Notes: generated by a model not told the origin, from the letters alone. DNA of 64,000 nt from an uncultured Pigmentiphaga sp. (GCA_937891425.1 CALAGD010000051.1:13010-77009), one strand, 5' to 3'; shown: positions 8,582 through 17,055, counted from the stretch's first letter. A program made the numbers and translations.

Positions 8582-8602
8582 GGTGACGCTCCTGGCGTCA
8601 CC
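8582..8602. other. Perfect dyad upstream of ugpB
   Basis: GGTGACGC, a five-base loop and GCGTCACC form a perfect 8-bp inverted repeat, 24 bases upstream of the ugpB start and about 80 bases after the dadA stop. It has no following T-run on the minus strand. It could be an operator or a leader hairpin, and a terminator for dadA is less likely. Confidence 0.45.
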
Positions 8603-8682
8603 GGCATCGTTGGAACTGCCCCATCCGCGCTGCCGGAAATCGGGATACGAATGGAGTATAGGGTGTGCTGGAACGGGCGAGC

Positions 8683-9942
8683 TCATGCCCCAAGATAAGG
8701 AAATTCGGGTTCGGGCTTGCGTCCCGAGACGATGTCGGCGATGACGCGTCCGGAGCCCGCCCCCATGGTCCAGCCCAACGTGCCATGCCCCGTATTGAGG
8801 AACAGGTTGCGGATGCGCGTGCGGCCAACCAGTGGCACGCCTGACGGCGTGGTAGGGCGCAGGCCGGACCAGTAATTGGGGGAGTTCAGGTCGAGCACCC
8901 CCTCCGGAAACAGCTGGCGCACGATCATGGACAGCGACTCGCACCGCACCGTGTTCAATGCCCGTGAGTACCCCGACAGCTCGGCCGTACCCGCCACCCG
9001 CAGCCGGTCGCCCAGACGCGTCATGACGACCTTGTGGGCGTAGTCGGTGAGGCTTACGGCAGGTGCCCGCGCTGGGTCGAGAACGGGAAAGGTTGCGGAG
9101 TAGCCCTTGGTGGGGTAGACCGGGCACCCGATGCCCAAGGGCCGCAGCAACGCGGGAGACTCCGACCCCAGCGCAACCACGAAGGCATCGCCCCGGATGC
9201 GTACATAGTGGCCATCGGGGCCAATGGCTTCGACCGCATGCACGCGTCCGCCCTCGGCAAGCAGACGCGTAACTTGCGTGGAGAACATGAACTCCACACC
9301 CTGCCGTTGCGCATGCGCGGCGAGCTCGACGGTGAACCGGTGTGCATCGCCGCTTTCGTCGGTGGAGGTGTAATCGCCGCCGACGATCAGTTCCCGCCGT
9401 GCAGCCAGGGCCGGCTCGATGGCGATGGCCTCATCGGCTGACACGATACGCCGGTCGACACCCAGGTCGCGCATGATGCTGGCCGCGCGCTGGGCGTGTT
9501 CGAAATCCTGCTGGCGCCGGTAAAACGTCAGTATGCCGCGCTCGAGCCCATCGTACTGCAGCTGCAGTTCGGCCCGCATTTCCTTCAGCGTACGCAGGCT
9601 GTACTGGGCGAGCTGCAACATCGCACGCACATTGGGTTCCAGGCGCCCCGGCAGGCATTCGCGCAGGAAGCGGACACCCCAGAGCCATTGGGCTACGTCA
9701 GCGCGCGGTCGAAACAGAAGGGGCGAGTCGTCGCGCAGCATCCACTGCAAGATGCGCAAGGGGGCCTGGGGATTGGCCCATGGCTCGGCGTAGGAAACCG
9801 AGAGCTGGCCCCCATTGGCAAAACTGGTTTCCCGGGCGGGCCCGGCGGCGCGATCAACGACGACCACCTCGTGCCCGGCCTGTCGCAACCACCAGGCACT
9901 CGATGTTCCGATGATGCCACTACCGAGAACGACAACCTTCAT
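8683..9942 (-). CDS. dadA: D-amino acid dehydrogenase small subunit
   Basis: This FAD-dependent membrane-associated dehydrogenase oxidises D-amino acids, notably D-alanine, to 2-oxo acids and passes electrons to the respiratory chain. It is 419 residues, close to E. coli DadA (432). The N-terminus has the dinucleotide-binding motif VLGSGIIGTSSAW (residues 5-17) and ETSFANGGQLSVSYAEPWA typical of DadA. The C-terminus has GLRPTTPSGVPLVG and NTGHGTLGWTMGAGSG. The start at 9942 has AGGAG six bases upstream. No alanine racemase gene (dadX) adjoins it. Confidence 0.92.
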   Translation of the reverse strand: MKVVVLGSGIIGTSSAWWLRQAGHEVVVVDRAAGPARETSFANGGQLSVSYAEPWANPQAPLRILQWMLRDDSPLLFRPRADVAQWLWGVRFLRECLPGRLEPNVRAMLQLAQYSLRTLKEMRAELQLQYDGLERGILTFYRRQQDFEHAQRAASIMRDLGVDRRIVSADEAIAIEPALAARRELIVGGDYTSTDESGDAHRFTVELAAHAQRQGVEFMFSTQVTRLLAEGGRVHAVEAIGPDGHYVRIRGDAFVVALGSESPALLRPLGIGCPVYPTKGYSATFPVLDPARAPAVSLTDYAHKVVMTRLGDRLRVAGTAELSGYSRALNTVRCESLSMIVRQLFPEGVLDLNSPNYWSGLRPTTPSGVPLVGRTRIRNLFLNTGHGTLGWTMGAGSGRVIADIVSGRKPEPEFPYLGA

Positions 9943-10018
9943 TGCTGCTCCTATGGCATGCGTTCAAATATTGTTGCACGCCCGCCAGGCAAATCGTAGC
10001 GTCGGAAATAAACAACTT

Positions 10019-11062
10019 TCAGGCGAGGTTGGCGGTATCGGCCAGCGACGTGAAGGCATCCGCGTAGAACTCGTCCTCCGGCAGCTGGCAATGCTCGATG
10101 AAATCGTGCCGGGCGGCAGCCACCATGGCAGGCGCACCGCAAGCATACACCTGGAACCCCGCCAGCGACGGCAAATCTTCCATGACGGCGCGGTGTACCC
10201 AACCCGTGCGCCCCTGCCAGTGGTCTTCGGCAAGCGCATCCGAAACCACCGGAATGTATTCGAAATCTGGCAAGGAGGCAGCCCATTCGCGCGCCAGCGC
10301 GTCCATGTAGAGATCGCGCGGCCGGCGGCCACCCCAGTAGAACCGCACCGGACGCCGGATGCCGGCATGAACCATGTGCTCGACCATGGCTTTCACCGGA
10401 GCGAATCCGGTTCCACTGGCCAGGAATATGATGGGCTTGTCGGAGCCCTCACGCAGGAAGAACGACCCCATCGGCAGCTCGCAGCGCAGGATGTCGCGTA
10501 CCTTGAGCGCCGGTTCCTTTACGCCGAACACCTGGTCGGTGAACAGACCACCAGGCATGTGCCGGATGTGCAGCTCGATGCGGCCCTCGACGTGCGGTGC
10601 ACTGGCCATGGAGTAGCTGCGGCGCTCGCCCCCCTTCAGGACGAACTCCAGGTACTGCCCGGCACGGAATTCGATGCGCTGCGAGGCGGGCAACTGCAGG
10701 GTGACGATCATGACATCGTCAATCACGCGCTCGAGGCTGGCCACGCGTACCGGAATCTTCCGAATCGTGATGCCCTCGACACCCTCGACCACGCGCGCCT
10801 GAATGGTCAGGTCGGACTCCGCCGTGGCGCAGCACAGCAGGGCATAGCCCTGAGCCTGCTCTTCGGCGCTGAGGCAATCAGTCTGGTGCGGCCCTTGGGC
10901 AATCGTGCCCTCGACGATACGGGCCTTGCAGGTGGAACATGCCCCGGCCTTGCAACTGTACGGAAGCGACACGCCCGCCGCGAGTGCGGCATCCAGAATG
11001 TTTTGTCCGGGCTCAACGGTGAACTCGCGCCCGGCCGGCATCACGGTGATTCGATGACTCAT
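10019..11062 (-). CDS. 2Fe-2S/FAD oxidoreductase (CDP-6-deoxy-delta-3,4-glucoseen reductase-like)
   Basis: This 347-residue electron-transfer protein has an N-terminal plant-type ferredoxin domain with the cluster ligands CKAGACSTC (about residues 35-43) and a fourth Cys near residue 75. A ferredoxin-NADP reductase-like FAD domain follows (RSYSMAS near residue 145), then an NAD(P) domain (FLASGTGFAPVKAMVEH near 210). Proteins of this layout are often annotated as CDP-6-deoxyglucoseen reductase (AscD), but there are no CDP-sugar genes here, so the substrate is open. The start is ATG 11062, where the ferredoxin domain begins. A longer form to 11170 would add 36 residues without domain support. 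Confidence 0.82.
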   Translation of the reverse strand: MSHRITVMPAGREFTVEPGQNILDAALAAGVSLPYSCKAGACSTCKARIVEGTIAQGPHQTDCLSAEEQAQGYALLCCATAESDLTIQARVVEGVEGITIRKIPVRVASLERVIDDVMIVTLQLPASQRIEFRAGQYLEFVLKGGERRSYSMASAPHVEGRIELHIRHMPGGLFTDQVFGVKEPALKVRDILRCELPMGSFFLREGSDKPIIFLASGTGFAPVKAMVEHMVHAGIRRPVRFYWGGRRPRDLYMDALAREWAASLPDFEYIPVVSDALAEDHWQGRTGWVHRAVMEDLPSLAGFQVYACGAPAMVAAARHDFIEHCQLPEDEFYADAFTSLADTANLA

Positions 11063-11224
11063 CGCACTGACATACCTGGGGAAAAACGCGTCCGGCACGA
11101 GGGCTCGGAGCGCACGGTGGGGATGACGGGGAAGGCTGACCATCAACAGGGAAAGCAACCGACACGGCACGCCTTCGACAGCGTGGATGCCCGCAGCGCG
11201 CGGCCGAGGCCAGCAGAAACAGCG

Positions 11225-11587
11225 TCAGAACTTGCGGATTTCCTTGACGCGGTTGTTCGCGTCAACCAGCACGACCTTGGGCTTGTAGTCGGCAACATCG
11301 GATTCCGACATCGGGGCGTAAGTGCAGATGATGAGGTGATCGCCCACGTGTGCGCGGCGTGCCGCCGCACCGTTCAGCGAAATCTCGCCACTGCCGCGCG
11401 GGGCCTTGATGATGTAGGTTGAAAACCGCTCGCCGTTGTTGACGTTGTACAACTCTATGCGCTCGAATTCTTTCATGTCGGCCGCATCGAGCAGGTCTTC
11501 GTCGATACCGCACGATCCCTCGTAATCGAGATCGGCCTGCGTAACGGTAACGCGATGCAGCTTGGCGCGCAGCATGACACGTTGCAT
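11225..11587 (-). CDS. panD: Aspartate 1-decarboxylase
   Basis: PanD makes beta-alanine from L-aspartate for pantothenate and coenzyme A synthesis. It is 120 residues, the usual length. The self-cleavage site is intact: Gly24-Ser25 within DYEGSCGID, where Ser25 becomes the pyruvoyl cofactor. Lys9, Thr57 (in RFSTYII) and the NGAAAR segment are present. It is not clustered with panB or panC in this window. Confidence 0.96.
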   Translation of the reverse strand: MQRVMLRAKLHRVTVTQADLDYEGSCGIDEDLLDAADMKEFERIELYNVNNGERFSTYIIKAPRGSGEISLNGAAARRAHVGDHLIICTYAPMSESDVADYKPKVVLVDANNRVKEIRKF

Positions 11588-11742
11588 GAAAAAGGGCTCC
11601 TAGGATGAAACAGGCAAACTGCGACGTCGGAAGCGTGCAGGCGGCAAGCCGCTTCGTGAGACCGTCGCGGCGCGTAATGCGCCATTTTATAGTGTTTGTG
11701 CGCCCTTCGCCGGGGCGCCGCCCGTTTTACCGAAGCCTGGCG

Positions 11743-11763
11743 GCGACGGCCCACGGCCGTCGC
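11743..11763 (-). terminator. Hairpin after ectD, probable end of the ect operon
   Basis: A perfect 9-bp GC-rich inverted repeat (GCGACGGCC, loop CAC, GGCCGTCGC) begins nine bases after the ectD stop. Downstream on the minus strand there is no clean T-run, so termination here may be inefficient or factor-assisted. Its position between ectD and panD supports a boundary. Confidence 0.5.
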
Positions 11764-11771
11764 AGGCAACC

Positions 11772-12698
11772 TCAGGCGCGCCCGATGCGGGTCGGCTCCA
11801 GGGGCTCGATTGCCCGAATCGTTCCGCGCGCAGCGAGAAATTCGGGGCGCGGTGCCAGCCCGAACTTCGGCGCTTCGAGGATGTTCTCCATGCTGTTGTA
11901 CACCATGAACACATTGGAGCGTGGCCACGGGGTGATGTTGCCGTTCGATCCATGCATGGCATTGCAGTCGAAGAACACCACGGAGCCCGCCTTGCCAGCC
12001 ATGGTGCGAATGCCGCCCTGCTCAACCAGGAACTGCAGGCTGAATGGGTCAGGCACGCCGTACTCCTGCCTGCGCAGCGACTCCTTGTAATGTTCTTCTG
12101 GCGTTTCTCCTACGCACGAAATGAAGTATTTGTGCGAGCCCGGAATGATCATGAGCGGACCATTCTCGGGGACGTTGTCGGTAAGCAGCACCGAACAGCT
12201 GAGCGCACGCATCCGCGGCATTCCATCCTCGATGTGCCAGGTCTCGAAGTCGGAATGCCAGTAGAACTCTTTCCCCTTGAAGCCTGGCTTGAGGTTTGCA
12301 CGCGATTGATGCACGTATACCTCCGAGCCGAGGATCTGCCGCGCGATGTTCACCAGGCGTGCATCGCGGCTGAGCCGCGCCAGCACCGGGCTGATTTCAT
12401 GCACCCGAAAAATCGAACGTACCGCATTGCTGCCGGGTTCGCGGATGACTTCCTCGCGTTGCCGTATCGCCGGGTCGACAGCCATGCGCTCGACCTCGCG
12501 CATCAGGGCCGCCACTTCCTGGGGCGAGAAGAACTCTTCAAGAAACAGGAAACCATCCCGCTCGAACGCCGCGATCTGCTCGTGGCTGGCACCTGCCGCA
12601 TAGGTGCCTCCGCCGTACACGACCGGATCCTGCCGCGCGATGATGGCGGCGTCGCGGTCGGTGCGTGAAAGGTACAGGTCGTGTGCCGGACGAATCAT
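11772..12698 (-). CDS. ectD: Ectoine hydroxylase
   Basis: EctD is a 2-oxoglutarate- and Fe(II)-dependent dioxygenase that converts ectoine to 5-hydroxyectoine in the cytoplasm. It is 308 residues, the usual length. The iron ligands are visible: His148 and Asp150 in FYWHSDFETWHIEDG, and His249 in MHGSN. The EctD signature segment with FKGKEFYWHSDFETWH is nearly canonical. The ATG overlaps the ectC stop by four bases (ATGA), which supports 12698 over the longer in-frame start at 12848. Confidence 0.96.
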   Translation of the reverse strand: MIRPAHDLYLSRTDRDAAIIARQDPVVYGGGTYAAGASHEQIAAFERDGFLFLEEFFSPQEVAALMREVERMAVDPAIRQREEVIREPGSNAVRSIFRVHEISPVLARLSRDARLVNIARQILGSEVYVHQSRANLKPGFKGKEFYWHSDFETWHIEDGMPRMRALSCSVLLTDNVPENGPLMIIPGSHKYFISCVGETPEEHYKESLRRQEYGVPDPFSLQFLVEQGGIRTMAGKAGSVVFFDCNAMHGSNGNITPWPRSNVFMVYNSMENILEAPKFGLAPRPEFLAARGTIRAIEPLEPTRIGRA

Positions 12699-13126
12699 CG
12701 CTCTGCCTCCTGCAGTTCGTTTGCCTGCGCCCCGGCCAATTCCTCGATCAGCGGGTACACGCCGTTCTCGTCGTGCACTTCCTGGCCGGTGAGCGGAGGA
12801 TTGAACACACAAATGACGCGCAAGGGCTCCTTGCCGCCACGCAGCCAATGCTCGTCGTGTTCGTTCAAGGCATAGACGACACCCGGACCCAGCGCATACT
12901 TCTTGCCGTCAGCAATGGTCTCGATTTCGCCGTCGCCCTCGATGCAGAACACCGCCTCCAGGTGGTTCCGGTAGTGAATGCGCGTTTCCGTTCCCGGGAA
13001 AATGATGGTCTCATGGAACGAAAATCCCATACCGTCCTTCTTGAGCAGCACGCGCCGGCTGGTCCAGTTTTCGGTGCGAACTTCGTTCTCGGTACCGATG
13101 ATGTCCCGGATGTGTCTGACGATCAT
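12695..13126 (-). CDS. ectC: L-ectoine synthase
   Basis: EctC cyclises N-gamma-acetyl-diaminobutyrate to ectoine, the last step of the pathway. It is 143 residues and a small cupin: MIVRHIRDIIGTENEV at the N-terminus, FHETIIFPGTETRIHYRNHLE near residues 40-60 with metal-binding residues, and GVVYALNEHDEHWLRGG near residue 95. It starts 13 bases after ectB and overlaps ectD by four bases. Confidence 0.97.
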   Translation of the reverse strand: MIVRHIRDIIGTENEVRTENWTSRRVLLKKDGMGFSFHETIIFPGTETRIHYRNHLEAVFCIEGDGEIETIADGKKYALGPGVVYALNEHDEHWLRGGKEPLRVICVFNPPLTGQEVHDENGVYPLIEELAGAQANELQEAER

Positions 13127-13138
13127 GAAAACCTCCTC

Positions 13139-14443
13139 TTAACGACTGCCGAACTTCAACACGCGAGCGACCGCGGACGTGCTGCGATCGGAAAGCAATT
13201 CGGCTACACACTGGTCGATGATCTCCAGGCCGCGGCGCAGCTGCTCATCGGAGATGGTGAGCGCCGGCAGGAACTTCACCACCTCATCGTTCGGACCAGA
13301 CGTCTCGATGATGAGGCCCCGCTCGAAGGCCCGCCGGGCGACGCGCGCCGCAAAACCCGGCGTGTCGCACACCAGCCCCTGCATCAGCCCGCGCCCGCGT
13401 ACGCTGAGTCCCGCACCCGGATAGCTGTGCACCATGTTCTCGAGAAAATCGCGGGTGAGGTTCTCCTTGCGCTGGATCTCCCGGGCAAACACCGGATCGG
13501 TCCAGTAAGCACGCAATGCTTCAGCCGCGGTTACGAAAGCAAGGTTGTTGCCACGGAATGTGCCACTGTGCGCGCCCGGCTTCCAGACGTCCAGCTCGGG
13601 CTTGAACAGCACCAGCGACATGGGCAGCCCATAACCCGAGAGCGATTTCGACAGCGTGATGATGTCGGGCTCGATGCCGGCGGGCTCGAAGCTGAAGAAG
13701 CTGCCCGTGCGGCCGCAGCCAGCCTGAATGTCGTCGACGATGAGCAGCATGTCGTGCTCGCGGCATACGCGCTGCAGATCGCGCAGCCAGCGCAAGGACG
13801 CCACATTGATGCCACCCTCGCCCTGCACCGTCTCCACGATTACGGCCGCAGGCTTGTCGAGCCCGCTTGAGCGGTCTTCCAGCATGCGCTCGAGATACAC
13901 GATGGTATCGACATCCGGACCGAAATAGCCGTCATAGGGCATGAACGTGATATTTCCCAACGGGGCGACGGCCGCTTCACGAAACTTGGCGTTGGCCGTG
14001 GCTGCGAGCGATCCGCCGCTGACGCCGTGAAACCCGTTGGTAAACGAAATGATGTTGGTACGCCGCTTTACCTGGCGCGCAAGCTTGAGTGCCGCTTCGA
14101 CTGCGTTGGTGCCGGTTGGCCCCGTGAACTGGAACGTGTAGCGCCAGGTGCGCGGCTTGAGGATGACGCGCTCGAACGTTTCCAGAAACTCGCGCTTGGC
14201 CGCGGTGGCCATGTCGAGGCCGTGCACCACCCCGTCGCGTTCAAGGTATTCAAGCAGCTTCCGCTTGAATATGGGATTGTTATGACCATAATTCAGCGTA
14301 CCGGCGCCAGCAAAGAAGTCGATATACTCGCGTCCGGCCTCATCCACCAGAGTGGAGCCTTTTGCCTGCTTGAACACCGTGGGGAAGGAACGCACGTAAC
14401 CGCGAACTTCCGATTCCAGTCGTTCAAAGGTTTTAAGGTCCAT
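13139..14443 (-). CDS. ectB: L-2,4-diaminobutyrate transaminase
   Basis: EctB is a PLP-dependent class III aminotransferase that makes L-2,4-diaminobutyrate from aspartate semialdehyde and glutamate. It has 434 residues. Conserved parts include FFAGAGTLNYGHNNP near residue 45, FTGPTGTNAVEAALKLARQVK near 110, DDIQAGCGRTGSFFSFE, and the PLP lysine in TLSKSLSGYGLPM near residue 268. The ATG at 14443 has AAGGAG nine bases upstream. The upstream in-frame start at 14509 gives a tail unlike EctB. It lies 78 bases after ectA, a gap that holds a hairpin. Confidence 0.97.
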   Translation of the reverse strand: MDLKTFERLESEVRGYVRSFPTVFKQAKGSTLVDEAGREYIDFFAGAGTLNYGHNNPIFKRKLLEYLERDGVVHGLDMATAAKREFLETFERVILKPRTWRYTFQFTGPTGTNAVEAALKLARQVKRRTNIISFTNGFHGVSGGSLAATANAKFREAAVAPLGNITFMPYDGYFGPDVDTIVYLERMLEDRSSGLDKPAAVIVETVQGEGGINVASLRWLRDLQRVCREHDMLLIVDDIQAGCGRTGSFFSFEPAGIEPDIITLSKSLSGYGLPMSLVLFKPELDVWKPGAHSGTFRGNNLAFVTAAEALRAYWTDPVFAREIQRKENLTRDFLENMVHSYPGAGLSVRGRGLMQGLVCDTPGFAARVARRAFERGLIIETSGPNDEVVKFLPALTISDEQLRRGLEIIDQCVAELLSDRSTSAVARVLKFGSR

Positions 14444-14485
14444 CGTTGTTTCTCCTTTATGGGGAGGCCCGGGACATTTGTGCTG

Positions 14486-14503
14486 CCTCCCGTGAACGGG
14501 AGG
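14486..14503. other. Hairpin between ectA and ectB
   Basis: CCTCCCGT, a two-base centre and ACGGGAGG form a perfect 8-bp dyad in the 78-base ectA-ectB gap, the only sizeable gap inside the cluster. In RNA it could shield the 3' end of an ectA segment or lower read-through. No T-run follows on the minus strand. Confidence 0.5.
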
Positions 14504-14521
14504 GAACACAGATACCCCCTG

Positions 14522-15049
14522 TCAATTGAGCGGGCCAATGATCAAAAGAATTTCGTCTTCATGTTCGGCATTCGCACCGAACATTGACCGCGTAAAGAGC
14601 GGTTTTTCTTGAATTTCGACACCAAACTTACGCGCGAAACGCTCGAACATCGCGCGCGAAGCCTGGTTGGAGGGGGAAACCGTGCTGTGGAAATAGCGCA
14701 CTGCGCTGATTCCGGGCCGCTGCAGCAGGTGCTGCAACATTGCCGTGCCCAGCCCGTGCCCACGCGCGTCGGCGTGTACCGCCACCTGCCACACGAAGAA
14801 AACGTCGGGCTGTTGTGGAGGGATGTATCCGGACACGAACCCGACCAGGCGGTCGCCATCACATGCCACCACGCAGGTGTCCTTGAAATGATGGCATAAA
14901 ATAAGGTAGAGATAGACCGAGTTGATGTCGAGTGGCGGGCAGGCCGCGATCAATGCGTGAATATGCGCACCGTCGGTTATTTCGGGCCGGCGCAGGAGGA
15001 GATTGCGACTCTGCGCCGGCAACGTCTGTGAAGCTGTATCGGGCACCAT
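14522..15049 (-). CDS. ectA: L-2,4-diaminobutyrate N-gamma-acetyltransferase
   Basis: EctA transfers acetyl from acetyl-CoA to L-2,4-diaminobutyrate. It is a GNAT-fold enzyme of 175 residues. Visible EctA features are LRRPEITDGAHIHALIAACP near residues 19-38, NSVYLYLILCHHF near 42, the acetyl-CoA loop ARGHGLGTAMLQHLL near 98-112, and STVSPSNQASRAMFERFA near 123. It begins two bases after the ectR stop, so the regulator and the pathway may share one transcript. Confidence 0.96.
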   Translation of the reverse strand: MVPDTASQTLPAQSRNLLLRRPEITDGAHIHALIAACPPLDINSVYLYLILCHHFKDTCVVACDGDRLVGFVSGYIPPQQPDVFFVWQVAVHADARGHGLGTAMLQHLLQRPGISAVRYFHSTVSPSNQASRAMFERFARKFGVEIQEKPLFTRSMFGANAEHEDEILLIIGPLN

Positions 15050-15051
15050 GA

Positions 15052-15600
15052 CTACACTGCCAACCCGGACTCGGCCGGGGCATCGGACGGCGGCACATCG
15101 AGCAGAGGCGGATTCTCGTTGTGCACGTCGTGGCCCTGGTCGCAGACCTCGGGTTGCCGTTTTTCAAGGATGTCGACAATGCGCTCGAGCGATAGCGTAA
15201 TGGTCGCCTGCTCGAGCTCGGGAAGCTCGTTGAGGGCCGCCGCCAGCGTCTGTTGCAGTGGCGAGGGCGCCGACCTGGCCAGTTCCATGCCGGCGGGCGT
15301 GGCGGATACGAACACGATGCGGCGATCTTCACGGCCGCGCTCGCGTCGGATCAGCCCCTTTTCCTCAAGACGATCGAGTATGCCCACGACCGTGCTGGCA
15401 CTGACATGAATTTCCCGGCTGATGGCCGTAGCGGTAATGGGGCCGTTGGCAATGATCGTATGCAGACACACCAGCTGCGGGGCGGTGATGTTGCTGCACG
15501 CCGCCAGCTGTTTGGAATGTAGCGCGATGGCACGCGTGATGCGGCGCAACGCGCGAAGGATTCGAAGGTCGTACTGCTGGGTGCGAGAGGATGGATTCAT
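15052..15600 (-). CDS. ectR: MarR-family regulator of ectoine genes
   Basis: This is a 182-residue winged-helix protein of the MarR family. The DNA-binding part is TATAISREIHVSASTVVGILDRLEEKGLIRRERGREDRR around residues 55-93 (helix-turn-helix plus wing), followed by a dimerisation helix. MarR proteins next to ectABC are known as EctR, which represses ectoine synthesis at low salinity. That role is inferred here from position. The start at 15600 has GAGGAA six bases upstream, and a longer start at 15660 lacks one. It is co-directional with and two bases from ectA. Candidate dyad operators lie at 15693-15723. Confidence 0.88.
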   Translation of the reverse strand: MNPSSRTQQYDLRILRALRRITRAIALHSKQLAACSNITAPQLVCLHTIIANGPITATAISREIHVSASTVVGILDRLEEKGLIRRERGREDRRIVFVSATPAGMELARSAPSPLQQTLAAALNELPELEQATITLSLERIVDILEKRQPEVCDQGHDVHNENPPLLDVPPSDAPAESGLAV

Positions 15601-16112
15601 GTCGGTTCCTCGGACTGAACTCGTAGCTTGCCTTTGGAGATAGTACCGGCGCCGTGCCACGCAACAAGCGTTTTGTGCACTGGCGATCTGCCCTCAATTG
15701 AGTTCATCCGCATTGATTTCAATACTAATAATAAGCGTATGAGTAATCCTGGTCAACCTGCCGCGCAGCTGCACCCTGCCCCGGCGGGCGTGTCCAGGCC
15801 GTTCCCCGCGCGCGAGCTCTCGAAGTGTCGCGTCCAGAGGCGCGTCAAACCTGGGCCTGGTCTCACCAGCGAGAGCAGTGCGGGTCAGGAAGCCGCATGA
15901 CCTCGTGCCGCTTTACACCCCATGATGAATCGAAAGTCCTGAAGTTCATTCAGAAATTGCTTTTAATATCAAATTATTCTTATAGCAATCATTCTGGTGA
16001 AAAACGGGCAAGTAGAGCCTTCCGTGATCTGCCCTTGGGGAAACTCCGCTACGCAAGTTCGTCGGGTTCGTGTACTTCTGTGAGACTCGTCCAGCCAATA
16101 GGAAGTCACGCC
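15601..16112. other. Intergenic region between ectR and a divergent hydrolase gene
   Basis: This 512-base region carries no convincing gene. It holds two dyads close to ectR (15693-15702 and 15712-15723) and an AT-rich island (15956-15989) bounded by an inverted ATTGCT/AGCAAT pair, all standing out against GC-rich surroundings. Short open frames here lack ribosome sites and recognisable features. It probably contains the promoters for both divergent units. Confidence 0.6.
15693..15723. promoter_or_regulatory. Candidate EctR operator pair
   Basis: Two palindromes sharing TTGA/TCAA half-elements lie 93 to 123 bases upstream of the ectR start: CTCAATTGAG (15693-15702, perfect) and ATTGATTTCAAT (15712-15723, 5-bp arms with a two-base centre). 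MarR-family dimers typically bind short AT-rich dyads of this kind. On the minus strand TTGAAA at 15723-15718 could act as a -35 element, which would put binding over a promoter, but no clear -10 follows. The role is inferred. Confidence 0.4.
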
Positions 16113-17024
16113 ATGGAAGTCTCGCCGTCGCTGCCCTCCCCCGTCCTGCAGAAGCCCTTGCTCGAACCTGCTGAACCCGCGATGCTCGACCGCGAATACA
16201 ACCCGCGGCTCGCAGTCCCGGACCTGGGCAGGATTTTCGAACGTTGGGCGCGCGAGGGTGCGGCTGCCCGCGCGCAGTACCACCCGCGCGTCGACCTTGC
16301 TTACGGAACCCACGAACGGGAACGGCTCGACTACTTTCCAGCGGTACGTGCTACGCCTGGTACGCACCCGCCATTGTGCGTGTTCATCCATGGCGGATAC
16401 TGGCGCGCCTGCGACAAGTCTGATTTTTCCTGGGTGGCCACGGGCCTGCTACAGCGTGGGTTCGCGGTTGCAGTCATCGGATATGGGCGAATTCCCGCCT
16501 CGCCGCTGGCCACGCTGGTTACCCAGGCGCAGCGCGCGCACGCCTGGCTTCATGCCCACGCGGACGAACTGGGGTTTGATCGCAATCGCATCGTGACCGC
16601 CGGCCACTCGGCAGGTGGACATCTCACCGCGATGATGCTGGCAACGCGCTGGCCCGAAGTCGACCCCTCACTGCCGCGCCTACTGGTTCGGGGTGGGCTT
16701 GCCATCAGCGGCCTGTTCGAACTCGAACCCCTGCGCCATGCACCGTTCCTGCGTGACGATCTTCAGCTGGATGGCCCGACAGCAGCACAGTTGTCACCTG
16801 CACGCCTGGAACCGGCAGCAGGCACCCGGCTGATCACCGCGGTCGGTGCCTTTGAAAGCGATGCATTCAAACAGCAAAGCCGCCTCCTGACAGACCGGTG
16901 GGCAGGCAGTTTTCGCCGCCACATCGAAATACCGGATACGCACCATTACGATGTATGCGACGGATTCGCCCACGCAGATTCTCTGCTGTGCATGGCCGTT
17001 AACGAACTGCTGGATCCGGATTGA
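16113..17024 (+). CDS. Alpha/beta hydrolase, kynurenine formamidase-like
   Basis: This 303-residue alpha/beta hydrolase has the HGGYW oxyanion motif (about residue 94), the nucleophile elbow GHSAGGH (about residue 168), and a C-terminal catalytic His in DTHHYDV. This layout is typical of arylformamidase-like and carboxylesterase-type enzymes. The HGGYW motif and length fit the kynurenine formamidase-like group, but no kynA or kynU genes are nearby, so the substrate is unproven. The start at 16113 has AGGAAG eight bases upstream. Longer in-frame starts run into the AT-rich promoter-like region. Confidence 0.82.
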   Translation: MEVSPSLPSPVLQKPLLEPAEPAMLDREYNPRLAVPDLGRIFERWAREGAAARAQYHPRVDLAYGTHERERLDYFPAVRATPGTHPPLCVFIHGGYWRACDKSDFSWVATGLLQRGFAVAVIGYGRIPASPLATLVTQAQRAHAWLHAHADELGFDRNRIVTAGHSAGGHLTAMMLATRWPEVDPSLPRLLVRGGLAISGLFELEPLRHAPFLRDDLQLDGPTAAQLSPARLEPAAGTRLITAVGAFESDAFKQQSRLLTDRWAGSFRRHIEIPDTHHYDVCDGFAHADSLLCMAVNELLDPD

Positions 17025-17055
17025 TCTGCGCACCCGACGCCGGGTTGCCACCGCA

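Noticed and set aside
9815..11422. A 535-codon open frame on the plus strand opposite the ferredoxin reductase and panD
   Set aside because: The minus-strand genes have clear catalytic and cluster motifs. This frame has none.
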